From positions 19,085 through 83,084 of the forward strand of contig JBGTLA010000078.1 in assembly GCA_041744375.1 (NCBI GenBank): a DNA stretch of 64,000 nucleotides, read 5' to 3'. Source of the stretch: JBGTLA01 sp041744375. Its GTDB lineage: Bacteria; Actinomycetota; Acidimicrobiia; Spongiisociales; ZC4RG35. Below, in pieces: positions 17,503 through 26,876 of the stretch (within the stretch, counting starts at the first letter, position 1; each line of letters begins with the position of its first letter). Made by a program: the position numbers and the translations under genes. The notes below the pieces were generated by a model. It was given only the letters and a program-made list of their open reading frames with translations, ran no database searches and had not been told where the DNA came from.

Positions 17503-18651
17503 TCAGCAGCCGTTCTTCTGGAGAGTCGGGAAGGGGTTGACGGGTCCGTTGTCGTCTGGGTGCATCTCGAAGTGGAGGTGCGGCGGTCCGCCCCGGGCGT
17601 TGCCGGTGTCTCCCACGTAGCCAATGACCTGCCCTGCCTCCACACGGCCCGAGCGCCCGAAGCCGTCGAGGTGGGTGCCGATGTACTTGACACCGTCGTC
17701 GCCGTAGAGATGGAATTGCAGGCCACCGATCGTGCCGGTGATGAGCTTGGCCGTCCCGCCCACCGGAGCCACCACTTCGGTGCCTCGGGCAGCGAACAGG
17801 TCGTTGCCTTCGTGGAAACGGCCGCCCGAGCGGGGGAAACCCCAATCGTTCACATAGCTGGCTCCTCGCACGGGGCACACCCAGGCACCGCCGCCGCCTC
17901 CTGGGATGTTGAGGCTCTGGCCCACCCGGATGACGTTGGCGTTGCTCAACCCGTTGGCCGAGACGATGTCCGCCGCCGCGACACCGTAGGTGCGGGCGAT
18001 GGTGCCGACAGTGTCCCCGGCGACCACGGTGTGGGTGGCCGTCGAGCCTGCGGTTGGCTCGGCCACGTAGGTGTCTCCGGACAGAGACAGACGTGCTCCC
18101 ACGTAGATGACGGAGGTATTGGTTATTCCGTTGGCCTTGGCGAGCTGGTCCACGCCAATTCCGTAGCGGGCCGCGATCGATCCAAGGGTCTCCCCGCGGG
18201 CGACGACGTGGTGCCCGATGGGTCCGCCCCCTCCCTGGGAGCCGGTGGCGCCCGGTATCTGGAGACGTTGACCCACCTGGAGGAGGTTGACGTCTGCCAG
18301 CTCGTTGAGACTGGCGATCGAGTTGGTGCTAGCTCCGTACTGGGCGGCTATCGACCCCAACGTCTCGCCGGCGGCCACGACGTGGACGGTGTCGGCGCTG
18401 CCGCCGGTGCCGGGGATGACGATCGACTGGCCGACTCTGATCAGGTCTGGATCGGAGATGTCGTTCACTTCGAGAAGCTGGGCCAATGTCACCCCGTGGG
18501 CGGCGGCGATGGCGGTGAGCGTGTCGCCGGATCGAACCTCGTAGTCGACGGACCCCACCACGACCATGAGCGCGACGATGGCTCCGGCGGTCACGGCGCG
18601 GAGCTTCTTCGTCCGAACGAGGGTCGACAGTAGATATGTCGACGCGAACAT
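17503..18651 (-). CDS. LysM-domain M23 peptidoglycan endopeptidase
   Basis: The 382-aa protein has an N-terminal membrane or signal segment (RAVTAGAIVALMVVVGS). Four LysM repeats follow, each starting like VRSGDTLTAIAAAHGV and ending VGQ.L.IPG, and then a C-terminal M23 peptidase domain. Zinc ligands are visible in HEGNDLFAARGT and HLHFEMHPD. LysM binds cell-wall glycan, and M23 enzymes cut peptide cross-links or act as regulators of such enzymes. It therefore works outside the membrane in wall remodelling. ATG at 18651 follows GGAGAGGGAA. A longer frame upstream would run into the rlmN remnant and is not credible. Confidence 0.9.
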   Translation of the reverse strand: MFASTYLLSTLVRTKKLRAVTAGAIVALMVVVGSVDYEVRSGDTLTAIAAAHGVTLAQLLEVNDISDPDLIRVGQSIVIPGTGGSADTVHVVAAGETLGSIAAQYGASTNSIASLNELADVNLLQVGQRLQIPGATGSQGGGGPIGHHVVARGETLGSIAARYGIGVDQLAKANGITNTSVIYVGARLSLSGDTYVAEPTAGSTATHTVVAGDTVGTIARTYGVAAADIVSANGLSNANVIRVGQSLNIPGGGGGAWVCPVRGASYVNDWGFPRSGGRFHEGNDLFAARGTEVVAPVGGTAKLITGTIGGLQFHLYGDDGVKYIGTHLDGFGRSGRVEAGQVIGYVGDTGNARGGPPHLHFEMHPDDNGPVNPFPTLQKNGC

Positions 18652-18694
18652 GGGATTCCCTCTCCGGCCCCTGTCCGCCCGGAGGCTGGGTACG

Positions 18695-19290
18695 TTAGTC
18701 GATGCTGACCGGCTGTCCAGAACCGACGGCGGTGCGAGCCCGAAGCTGACCGCACGCAGCATCGATGGATGTCGGTGCCGCCCGTGTCCCTCACTGTGGC
18801 GGTAACCCCGCGGTCAATGTGGATTCGCACAAACGCTGCGATGCGTGTGGCGGAGGAAGGAGCCTCATTACTCATGGGAGTGGGGTTGAGGGGGATGAGG
18901 TTGACGTGAGCGCGGATACCACGAGCGATGTCACCGAGACGCCGGGCCTGGCCGTCGTTGACGCCTCCATCATCGTCCACTCAATAGAGACTCTTCGTCC
19001 CGTTATCTCTCGGTAGTCAAGAGCAGCATGTTCGAGTTCGGCCAGGGGATAACGGCGATTGGTCGGACCAAGCCGCGAGCGCAGTTCGTCGTCGGCGGCG
19101 TGCAGACTGATGGCCAAGTTCACCGGCCGGCCCTGTGCAGCCAGTCGTCGAATGCCCGGCACGATTCCGACCGTCGAGACTGTGAGGGAGCGAGGCGACA
19201 TTTGCATTTCTTCGATCATTCGCCGAAGCGCCTCGGCAACACGATCAAAGTTCGCCAGCGGCTCGCGCTACGCCGTCAATCGACCTGCAG
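18695..19290 (-). pseudogene. rlmN remnant (C-terminal half, several frameshifts)
   Basis: Translation in pieces matches the C-terminal half of the intact RlmN encoded at 20524-21591. Shared stretches include SLTVSTVGIVPGIRRLA, NLAISLHAAD, GRRVSIEWTM and LNPTP. At least three frame changes are visible: an extra base near 19255, a shift near 18970, and a CATC duplication near 18765. After the last one the natural end (IDAACGQLRAR to TAA at 18695) continues. The N-terminal half with the radical-SAM cysteines is absent. Protein similarity is high but clearly not identical, so this is an older or foreign copy, not a recent duplication. Nothing recognisable lies between 19291 and 19480. Confidence 0.85.
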
Positions 19291-19510
19291 GCGGGGGTTT
19301 GGTTAGGAGGGTGGCGAACATGCTGGTTTTGGTGTCACTGTTGGAACGCAGCTCTTTGCGGCCGTGAGTGTGGTTCCGCACCCGTGGGGCCACTACCGAC
19401 CCGCACGAGGAGAGCCGTGACTTGAGTTAAACCCTACGATTCGGGTTGAGTTCAGCCGCCATCCAGAAGCGGTCCTCTGTACTATGGGCTCGCTATCGCG
19501 CAGGAGTACT

Positions 19511-20491
19511 GTGAGGATCGAATCTTCGGTAACTGCGGTGTCTTGGATACCCATGGAAGCGGTCGAGGGTATGGCCGAGATGCCCTTCAACGTGGGTGTG
19601 GCCCATTACGATCCCCCGCCGCCTGAGCACCTCGATGACATCGAGAGGCTGATTGCGGCCGATGGGGCCCGGGAAGCAAACGAGTTGCGGGCCTACATTG
19701 AGGTGGCTGATGGAAGGATCGTCGACTATGGCCATCTCGGGCGGGGACACATTGGTCTTACCAAGATCAACCTCGGCTTGCGGGACTTGTTCTTCCCGGC
19801 CGTGGCCCTACCTCTGCTTCGACCCCAGCCTGAGGTAGGAGAGGACTCGGTTCGATTTCTCCAGACTGCCGGGGGACGCACCGGTGTTCCCGCCCCCCGT
19901 TCCGTGAAGGGAAGGCCGTTCGTCCAGATCCATGCTCCGGTGGCTTGGACCACCTTGGCTCTCACTATCCGTGCAGACGGGAGTTCGGAATTCGAGGTGG
20001 CCGGAGCGAGTCCGTTCCCCCGCCATTGGATCTACGACCACGAGGGCAATTTGGTCGCCAAGTCGGCGATGATCGATTTCAAGAAGTGGTACCACGAGGC
20101 CTTCGGGCAACACACCCCTTGGGGGCAGCAGGACTCGCCCGCCCTGATGGCCGAAGTCGAGTCTTCGCTCGAGCGGGAGATCTCGGCATCCCTGTTGTCG
20201 AAAGACTCGAAGCCTGTCTGGCGGAAGCTCAAAGAAGGAGAAACGCTGGTGGATCAGGGAGCGCCGGGCGACGAGTTGTATCTCTTGTTCGACGGGATCC
20301 TCGAAGTACGAATCGACGGCGAAGCGGTTGGTCGGGTCGGGCCCGGCTCACTACTGGGGGAGAGGGCCCTGCTCGAAGGCGGTCGCCGAAAGGCCACCCT
20401 CTCGGCCGTAACCAAGAGCCGGGTGGCGGTGATTGGGAAGGACCAGGTGGAGCGGAGCAAGCTCGAAGAGGTCGCCAAGACCCACAAGTGA
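19511..20491 (+). CDS. Protein with C-terminal cyclic-nucleotide-binding-like domain
   Basis: The last 100 residues of this 326-aa protein form a cNMP-binding-like beta-roll: LKEGETLVDQGAPGDELYLL, a central GILEVRIDGE, and GPGSLLGERALLEGGRRKATL as the phosphate-binding cassette. The first 220 residues match no family I recognise. They contain WIYDHEGNLVAKSAMIDF and a helix with acidic residues. No DNA-binding domain or membrane segment is seen, so it is not a Crp-type regulator. GTG at 19511 is chosen because AGGAG (19502-19506) lies 4 nt upstream; ATG 19484 has no such site. It sits between the rlmN remnant and intact rlmN. Confidence 0.65.
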   Translation: MRIESSVTAVSWIPMEAVEGMAEMPFNVGVAHYDPPPPEHLDDIERLIAADGAREANELRAYIEVADGRIVDYGHLGRGHIGLTKINLGLRDLFFPAVALPLLRPQPEVGEDSVRFLQTAGGRTGVPAPRSVKGRPFVQIHAPVAWTTLALTIRADGSSEFEVAGASPFPRHWIYDHEGNLVAKSAMIDFKKWYHEAFGQHTPWGQQDSPALMAEVESSLEREISASLLSKDSKPVWRKLKEGETLVDQGAPGDELYLLFDGILEVRIDGEAVGRVGPGSLLGERALLEGGRRKATLSAVTKSRVAVIGKDQVERSKLEEVAKTHK

Positions 20492-20523
20492 TCCTCGCGT
20501 GGGCTCTCGTGCGGTGTTCGTCC

Positions 20524-21591
20524 TCAACCGGATACCGTCGATCTCGATGGCGCCGGCGGCGTCTGGCGGCGGTTTTCCCTGGCCCGTAGCTGTCCACAGG
20601 CGGCGTCGATGTCGGTACCACGGGTGTCTCGTAGCGTTGCGGTGACGCCGAGGTCCGTGAGGATGCCAACGAACCGCGCGATTCGGGAAGCGGAGGAGGG
20701 GGCGTCCTGGCTCAGGGGGGTCGGGTTGAGGGCGATGAGGTTGATGTGCGCGCGGATTCGGCGGGCGATTTCGGCCAGTTTGCGGGCCTGTTCATCGGTG
20801 TCATTGACACCGTTCGTCATCGTCCACTCGATTGAGACCCGCCGTCCCGTCGTCTCGCGGTAGTAGATGGCGGCCTCTTCCAGGTCGGCGATGGGGTAAC
20901 GGCGATTGATGGGGACCAGGCGAGACCGGAGTTCGTTGTCGGCGGCGTGGAGGCTGATGGCCAGGTTGATCGGCCAGCCGAGTGATGCGAGTCGTCGAAT
21001 ACCGGGCACGATCCCCACGGTGGACACCGTGAGAGACCGAGCCGACATCTCCATGTCTTCGATCATCCTGCGAATGGCTTCGGCTACGCGATCAAAATTC
21101 GCCAAAGGTTCTCCCATGCCCATGAAGACAACATTCGTGAGTCGGTCGGGTACCCCCGGCATCGCGATCTGGCCGAGGAAGGCTCTGGCGTAGGCGACTT
21201 GGGCAACGATTTCCCCGGGCTCGAGGTGACGGTCGAAGCCGAACTGGCCCGTCGCACAGAACGTGCACCCGAGGGCACAACCTGCCTGAGATGAGATACA
21301 GACAGTGGCTCGCTTCGGATACCCCATGAGGACAGCCTCAAAGTCAGCACCATCAGGTGCAGTGAACAACCACTTCCTCGTTCGGCCTCCATCTCCAACC
21401 TGGTCGCCTGAGATTCCAAATGGCCATAGGCGGTTCCTCAACACCTCGCGGAGAGAAGACGGAAGGTTGGTCATGTCGGACGTTGACAGGACGGGACCAC
21501 GGTAAAGCCAGTGACGTAGTTGCGCGGTCCGGTAAGCAGGTTCACCAGGAAGTAGCTCATGGAGCGCGTCTGGGGAACTCAGGTAAAGCAC
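20524..21591 (-). CDS. rlmN: 23S rRNA (adenine2503-C2)-methyltransferase RlmN
   Basis: RlmN methylates C2 of A2503 in 23S rRNA (and A37 of some tRNAs) by radical SAM chemistry. The [4Fe-4S] motif CxxxCxxC is in GCALGCTFCATGQFG. Other signatures are VVFMGMGEPLANFDRV, NLAISLHAAD and EWTMTNGVNDTDEQA. The methyl-carrying Cys is in DIDAACGQLR at the C-terminus. The length of 355 aa is normal. The start is GTG at 21591, with TACCAT 7 nt upstream (opposite strand of 21599-21604), which suggests a leaderless mRNA. A decayed second copy lies 1.2 kb away at 18695-19290. Confidence 0.93.
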   Translation of the reverse strand: MLYLSSPDALHELLPGEPAYRTAQLRHWLYRGPVLSTSDMTNLPSSLREVLRNRLWPFGISGDQVGDGGRTRKWLFTAPDGADFEAVLMGYPKRATVCISSQAGCALGCTFCATGQFGFDRHLEPGEIVAQVAYARAFLGQIAMPGVPDRLTNVVFMGMGEPLANFDRVAEAIRRMIEDMEMSARSLTVSTVGIVPGIRRLASLGWPINLAISLHAADNELRSRLVPINRRYPIADLEEAAIYYRETTGRRVSIEWTMTNGVNDTDEQARKLAEIARRIRAHINLIALNPTPLSQDAPSSASRIARFVGILTDLGVTATLRDTRGTDIDAACGQLRARENRRQTPPAPSRSTVSG

Positions 21592-21764
21592 TGATTGAAT
21601 GGTAGGTCTTGGGGCCAGCCAGGATGGCAGGCCAATCGGGGCGGCGAGGAAGGCGACAGAAGACGCCCGATTCCGAACGGGGCGGGGCTGTGCGACGTTA
21701 TTGGATTAGCCGGGCGGCGATATCCCGGACGCCTGCCGTCCGCAAATGGATCTACCCTGCCGAC

Positions 21765-22340
21765 ATGGCTGAGTACACGGTCAAACCCCTTGGCCCCGAC
21801 ACCTGGGGCGCCTTTGCCCAGCTCGTCGAGCGGCACAACGGGGTCTGGGGAGGTTGTTGGTGCCTTTCGTTCCACCCGAAGTCCCCGGAGAGGGGACAGA
21901 GCGTCGAGGGCAACCGGGCGCTGAAACAGCGACTGGTGAACGAGGGCCAGGCCCACGCCGCGCTGGTCTTCGACGGTGACCGCGCCGTGGGGTGGTGCCA
22001 GTACGGTACCCCCGAGGAGTTGCCGGGTATCTATCACCGCAAGGAATACGAGGCGGGGCTCGTCGAGCCCCCGGATTACCGGCTCACCTGCTTTTTCGTG
22101 GACCGGGATTACCGTCGCGAGGGCGTCTCGGCGGTCGCCCTGCGGGGTGCGCTGGACCTGATCGCCGAGGCGGGTGGTGGGCTGGTGGAAGGGTATCCAC
22201 AAGACACCCAGGGAAAGAAGATTTCGGCCTCGTTCCTTTACAACGCCACCCAAAGTCTCTTCGAACAGGTCGGCTTCGAGTACCAGCGGCCCAAGGGCAA
22301 GAACCACTGTGTGATGCGAACGAGGATCGCTCCCAGCTGA
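21765..22340 (+). CDS. GNAT family N-acetyltransferase
   Basis: This 191-aa protein shows a GNAT-like core. VFDGDRAVGWCQYGTPEEL and LTCFFVDRDYRREGVSAVALRGALDLI give beta-4 and the acetyl-CoA loop (R-x-x-G-V/G form). The C-terminal half holds SASFLYNATQSLFEQVGFEY. An early WGGCWCLSFHPK motif is shared by a subgroup of these proteins. The substrate is unknown. ATG at 21765 follows TACCCT and 6 nt, in line with leaderless expression. Confidence 0.75.
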   Translation: MAEYTVKPLGPDTWGAFAQLVERHNGVWGGCWCLSFHPKSPERGQSVEGNRALKQRLVNEGQAHAALVFDGDRAVGWCQYGTPEELPGIYHRKEYEAGLVEPPDYRLTCFFVDRDYRREGVSAVALRGALDLIAEAGGGLVEGYPQDTQGKKISASFLYNATQSLFEQVGFEYQRPKGKNHCVMRTRIAPS

Positions 22341-22419
22341 TACCGACGATCGGGTTCTGACCTATATCGGTGATCAGTCAAACCTTCGCAACCGTGTTGC
22401 CTACCGAGGAGGTGGCGAG

Positions 22420-23085
22420 ATGACCGACAAGAGAACCACGGCTAGGGATTTCCATGACGCCGGAGGCGTTGACGACTGGCGGGTCCTGTACTGGGGGGCG
22501 TATGCCTACTACCGCACCGGCTCGTTCGCGGATGGTGCGAGATTCGTCGCTGCGATTGCCGAGGTGGCGAATGCGCAGGGGCACTTTCCCGATGTCGACC
22601 TCCGTCCCGAGGGGGTGACGGTTCGCACCTTCTCACGCGAGGATGGGGCTCTGAGCGAGCGCGATATCGAGTTCGCCCGACAGATCTCGGCGTTGGCCCG
22701 AGAACTCGGGTTCCAGCCCGACCCGTCGCAGGTGCAGGCCGTGGGCATTGCCGTCGCCCAAGATGCCGGGGCGGATGTGCGCCCTTTCTGGGCCGCCGCC
22801 TTCGGGTATCGGTATCTCGGTGCCGAGGATGCGATCGACCCGCACCGGCGTAATCCGCACCTGTGGTTCCATGAGCTCGACCCTCCCAGGCCCGGCCGCG
22901 GCCGCCTCCACATCGACGTCAGTGTCCCGACCGATCAGGCCGAGGCTCGGGTCGCGGCCGCGCTCGCTGCGGGTGGTCGAATCGCCGATGACTCGCATGT
23001 GCCGGAGTGGTGGACACTTGCGTCTCCCGACAACCATGGCGTCGACATCGCAGCGTGGCCGGACTTCGAGAACTACGACGGCTGA
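22420..23085 (+). CDS. Fusion of pterin-4a-carbinolamine-dehydratase-like and VOC (glyoxalase-like) domains
   Basis: Residues about 1-105 resemble pterin-4a-carbinolamine dehydratase: FVAAIAEVANAQGHFPDVDL, then VTVRTFS and LSERDIEFARQISALA. The usual HHP active-site string is altered to GHFPDVDL. Residues about 110-221 form a VOC/glyoxalase-like domain, with FRYLGAEDAI-type and WFHELDPPRPGRGRLHIDV segments ending in WWTLASPDNHGVDIAAW. The two-domain layout suggests binding of a pterin-like or small ligand, but no reaction can be stated. A good GAGGAGGTG site precedes the ATG. Confidence 0.7.
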   Translation: MTDKRTTARDFHDAGGVDDWRVLYWGAYAYYRTGSFADGARFVAAIAEVANAQGHFPDVDLRPEGVTVRTFSREDGALSERDIEFARQISALARELGFQPDPSQVQAVGIAVAQDAGADVRPFWAAAFGYRYLGAEDAIDPHRRNPHLWFHELDPPRPGRGRLHIDVSVPTDQAEARVAAALAAGGRIADDSHVPEWWTLASPDNHGVDIAAWPDFENYDG

Positions 23086-23360
23086 ACGCGACAAGTCATC
23101 AACCCGTGTTCTGCTGTGAACATCGTATGTCCATCGCATGGCCCGCGCTGACGGTCTTCTCCTCGAACCTGCAAGGTTCGTCATGGCGTCGGTGGTCAGG
23201 ACAGGAGTCCGATATAGCCACTCGTGAGCTGGCGGGCTCGGTGGGGCGGCTCATCGGCCAAGAGGGCCGATAGCTCATCGGGATGAGTCATGTACGGCAC
23301 GGCTGACATGGTACGGCTGCGAGGAGGTTGGCCACGTTGCCCTCCCTACACTGACCGCCG

Positions 23361-24698
23361 ATGAATGACCTGACCGGTGAGACCTGGAGTCGAGAGCCTA
23401 TTGGCTTCAGACGTGGGGAGCTGAGCGGGTCGGATGGTGTGGCCGTCACCGCCGTGACCCTGATCGGGGGGCCGGCGTTGGTCGTTGGGGCCTCGCTGGT
23501 AGTCGACCATGGCCTCGGCCTGCCGCAGATGCTTCTGGTGGCTCCGCTCGCCGCCATCGTCGGTGGGGCGTTGGTGGGAGGGTCGGCGCAAATGGCTGCC
23601 ACCACCGGCGCCAACTCGGTTTGGCTTCTCCGTCCGGCCTTCGGGCGGGCAGGAGCCTGGGCGGTGTCGCTGGTGCGGCTGGTGATGGTGGTCCTTTGGG
23701 CTGTCGTAGGACTGGTCCTGGTGGGGGGCTGGGGAGCCCAGGCCGCGCAGTCATCCGGTGTGACCCTCTCGGCGGAGCTGGTGATCGTGGTGGTGGCCCT
23801 CATCGGCCTGGCCATGACCCTGGCCGGTGTCGTTCGCACGACCGCCGTAGTCATTCGACGCCCCCTCTTCTGGGCGTCGGTAGCCCTCATGGCACTCGTC
23901 GCCTGGCAGATGACTGGCGCCCTTCCAGTCGCTTCCACTACAGACAGCGGTCGGTTCTGGTCGGCGGTTCAGCTCGCCGGGGAGATGGCGGTGGTGTTCG
24001 TCCCCTTCGTCCAGACCGTGGCTCGGCGCCTCGAGAACGAAAGCGACGCCTTCACGTCCTTTGGGGTCGGCTTCACGGTTCCGGCAACGGTGATGATGAT
24101 GACGGGGGCGGTGCTCGCTGCTCAGGCGGCGACGTTTCCTCTCGACCTGACCGGTCTCGATATTGGGGTGGCTGGGGCCATGTTTGCCATCGTGTGGGTG
24201 GTGGTAGCCGAGATCGACCAGGGTTTCTCGTCGTTCGTGGCAACGGGTTCAGAGGCGGTGGGTCTGATTCCCTTTGTGCCCGTGGTCGTCGTGGGCGTCG
24301 TGGGCGCGGTGGCGGTGGTCGTGGCCTCCGTCTTGGTCACCGAGCCCCCCATCGCCTGGGCCTTCCTGGCGACGGCTTTGGCCTTCCCTGCCGCTGTGAT
24401 CGCCTTGGCGGACTTCTTTGGTGTCAGGAGCCTCGATTATCCCGAGTCCGACATCTACGGGATCGACGCCGGCCCCCGCCTCAACCTGGCGGGCGTGGTG
24501 TGTTGGCTGCTGGCGGTCGTCGTCGGTCAGATATTCGACCCATCGGTGGAGGGGATGTTGCCGGAGGTGTCTCCGTGGGCCGACGTCGACATCCCCTGGC
24601 GCCTCGTGGCGGCCCTTGCAGCTGCTCTCATTTATCTGATCGCTGCCCGGCAACGGAGTCGTCGGGAGGTTCGTGTTCAGGAGCTCCGGGGTGTGTGA
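23361..24698 (+). CDS. NCS1/purine-cytosine-permease-like transporter
   Basis: About 12 hydrophobic segments span this 445-aa integral membrane protein. Its pattern resembles NCS1 or CodB-type nucleobase permeases: a GxxxxG-rich first half (VGGALVGGSAQMAATTGANS) and a late DFFGVR segment followed by YGIDAGPRLNLAG. These carriers import purines, pyrimidines or related compounds with protons or sodium. No nucleobase enzyme is adjacent, so the substrate is unknown. ATG follows TACACT (23347-23352) and 8 nt, a likely leaderless start. Confidence 0.7.
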   Translation: MNDLTGETWSREPIGFRRGELSGSDGVAVTAVTLIGGPALVVGASLVVDHGLGLPQMLLVAPLAAIVGGALVGGSAQMAATTGANSVWLLRPAFGRAGAWAVSLVRLVMVVLWAVVGLVLVGGWGAQAAQSSGVTLSAELVIVVVALIGLAMTLAGVVRTTAVVIRRPLFWASVALMALVAWQMTGALPVASTTDSGRFWSAVQLAGEMAVVFVPFVQTVARRLENESDAFTSFGVGFTVPATVMMMTGAVLAAQAATFPLDLTGLDIGVAGAMFAIVWVVVAEIDQGFSSFVATGSEAVGLIPFVPVVVVGVVGAVAVVVASVLVTEPPIAWAFLATALAFPAAVIALADFFGVRSLDYPESDIYGIDAGPRLNLAGVVCWLLAVVVGQIFDPSVEGMLPEVSPWADVDIPWRLVAALAAALIYLIAARQRSRREVRVQELRGV

Positions 24699-24706
24699 GG
24701 GATCTC

Positions 24707-25051
24707 TCAGCCGTTGAGTTGACGCGCGTGGTCGATCCATCCGACGGCCCGAGAGAGCGGAACCTGAGCCGCGGCGGCCACCTGTTCGGGGCGGGAGTTC
24801 CTCAAGGCGGCGAGGGTGGTTATGTCGATGGCGGCCAGGCGTGTGGCGTAGACGGGCCCGATCCCAGGAATCTCGGTGATCGGACCGTCTGGGGATTCGC
24901 TCGTCGTGAGAGCGGTTGTTCGATCTGGGACGCGAAATGCCGGGGCTTGTGGTTCGCGTGAGATGGCGACGGAGATGAATCGGTCGCGCATCGCCCACAC
25001 CACTGCACCGAGCCCACCGACGATCCCGAGGATTCGTGCCAGTCGTTTCAC
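24707..25051 (-). CDS. Small membrane-anchored helix-hairpin-helix protein
   Basis: The 114-aa product has an N-terminal hydrophobic helix (ILGIVGGLGAVVWAMRD) and a C-terminal helix-hairpin-helix region (ITEIPGIGPVYATRLAAIDI and a second helix pair) related to DUF4332. It may hold DNA or protein near the membrane; the role is not known. The GTG start has AGAGTA on the plus strand (25059-25064) 7 nt away, which reads TACTCT on its own strand. It converges with the NCS1-like gene and diverges from the F420 gene across only 43 bp. Confidence 0.65.
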   Translation of the reverse strand: MKRLARILGIVGGLGAVVWAMRDRFISVAISREPQAPAFRVPDRTTALTTSESPDGPITEIPGIGPVYATRLAAIDITTLAALRNSRPEQVAAAAQVPLSRAVGWIDHARQLNG

Positions 25052-25094
25052 ATTCGACAGAGTACCGAGTGTTGCCGTCGATAGGGTGGAGTGG

Positions 25095-26114
25095 ATGAAA
25101 CTGGACTACTACTTCCCCCCGGCCTCGCCCTCGCTGGCTGGAGCTGAGGCGCGCCTCGCGGCCGCCCGCGGCTTCGACGGGTTTTTCACCGCCGAGACCA
25201 GTCATGACCCCTTTTTTCCACTCCTGGCAGCAGCAGACGCAGCCCCGGAACTCGATCTCGGGACTGCCATCGCGGTGGCTTTTCCGCGGTCGCCGATGGT
25301 GACGGCCACCATCGCTTGGGATCTTGCCGCCGTTTCCGAAGGCCGGTTCATCCTCGGATTGGGTACGCAGATCAAAGCCCACATCACCCGCAGGTTCTCC
25401 ACGGAGTGGGGACGTCCCGCAGCCCGTATCCGCGACTACGTTCTGGCCCTCCGGGCCATCTGGGATACGTGGCAGACCGGTGCCCCCCTTCGCCATGAGG
25501 GGGAGTTCTATCGTTTCAGCCTCATGACTCCCTTCTTCGATCCGGGGCCGATCGACCATCCCCATCTGCCGGTTGCGATCGCCGGTGTCGGTCCGCATCT
25601 GAGCCGGGTGGCCGGTGAGGTATGTGACGGGTTTCACATCCATCCCTTCCACACGACGGAGTATCTCGACAGCGTGGTCTTGCCCAATATCCGTTTGGGG
25701 GCCGAAGCGGCAGGGCGAACGCTCGACGACTGTGACCGCATCACCACCGTGTTCTTGGTCACCGGGAGCACCGACAGTGAGATCGAAGAGAAGATGGGGT
25801 CGGTGAAACAGCAGATCGCCTTCTATGCCTCGACTCCGTCGTACGCGCCGGTGCTGGAAGCCAACGATTGGGATTTTGGCCCTCGATTGACCGCCATGAG
25901 CAAGAGAGGTGAGTGGGAGGAGATGGCTTCGGTCATCAGCGACGACGTGGTGGCAAGAGTGGGGGTGGTGGCCCTCGTCGACAGGGTGGGCGACGAGATG
26001 CGCCGCCGCTACGGCGATCGTGTGCAGCGTGTCGGGTTCTACGGTATCTCAGGAGTCGCCGACCTGACCCCAGACGCCATGACTCAGATCATCACCGACG
26101 TTCGCCGCGGGTGA
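25095..26114 (+). CDS. F420-dependent luciferase-like oxidoreductase (TIGR03617/MSMEG_2256-type)
   Basis: The 339-aa protein has the luciferase-like monooxygenase barrel. It starts MKLDYYFPPASPSLAGAEA, with FDGFFTAETSHDPFFPL, then AIAVAFPRSPMVTATIAWDL and GLGTQIKAHITRRFS. These match the TIGR03617 group, which uses the deazaflavin F420. It probably reduces or oxidises a small organic substrate that is not known. F420 use points to an actinobacterial host. ATG follows TAGGGT (25082-25087) and 7 nt. Confidence 0.82.
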   Translation: MKLDYYFPPASPSLAGAEARLAAARGFDGFFTAETSHDPFFPLLAAADAAPELDLGTAIAVAFPRSPMVTATIAWDLAAVSEGRFILGLGTQIKAHITRRFSTEWGRPAARIRDYVLALRAIWDTWQTGAPLRHEGEFYRFSLMTPFFDPGPIDHPHLPVAIAGVGPHLSRVAGEVCDGFHIHPFHTTEYLDSVVLPNIRLGAEAAGRTLDDCDRITTVFLVTGSTDSEIEEKMGSVKQQIAFYASTPSYAPVLEANDWDFGPRLTAMSKRGEWEEMASVISDDVVARVGVVALVDRVGDEMRRRYGDRVQRVGFYGISGVADLTPDAMTQIITDVRRG

Positions 26115-26241
26115 ACATCGTCACCTCTGTCCCCAATGGAAGAGGAGAGTGAGGGCGCACGCCCAGTTGCCCAATCCGATCCCATGGAACGATTGGTTCA
26201 GCCTGTCCTGGCGGAGCGGATCACCGCCGAGCTCTCGGCTC

Positions 26242-26876
26242 TCATGCAGGCTCGAACGGCAACCTCAGGTCCGGCGTCGTTCCAAGATGTCCGATGTCGT
26301 TGAAGGCAATCAGACGCGGGCCGGAGTCGATGATCGTGACCGAGGCGTTGTCCACTGCGGCCAATCGTCCCCGGAAGATGTTCCCACCGTCCAAGATGCC
26401 CGCAGCCCACAGTGCCGTCAGCAGGACCGGTCCACCGTGGGTTCCTACGACAACTCTCCCGTCACCGGCCAGCAGATTCTCAACAACCGGTATCACCCGT
26501 GCCGCTACGTCGGTCCAACGCTCGCCGCCCGGCCGGGTGACGTCTGCGCCTCCCGCGTACTCTGCCCACATCTCCGGCCACTGCGCGGCGATCTCGGCGG
26601 GTAGGAGCCCGGTCCACTCTCCGTTGTCGATTTCGCGTAATCGCGGGTCGGCTTCGATCCCGATACCGACCTGGTGGGCCAAGGGCGCCATGGTGTCGAT
26701 CGTGCGGACCAGATCCGACGACACGATTCGCGTGATGCCCATGCCGACGAGGCGCTTGGCCGTGGCCAAGGCCTGGGCGGAGCCCCGCTCGGTGAGCGCC
26801 ACATGCATCTGCCCGATGAAGCGATGCTCGCCGTTGCCTTCGGCCTCTCCGTGACGGACGACGAAGACCGTGGCCA

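Noticed and set aside
23253..23271. ATCGGCC/GGCCGAT hairpin considered as a terminator
   Set aside because: It lies 170 bp after the nearest stop, the stem is only 7 bp and there is no T-tract. The 23086-23360 gap otherwise shows nothing clear.
26136..26303. 55-codon plus-strand ORF after the F420 oxidoreductase gene
   Set aside because: It has no ribosome binding site and its last third is antisense to the histidine phosphatase gene.
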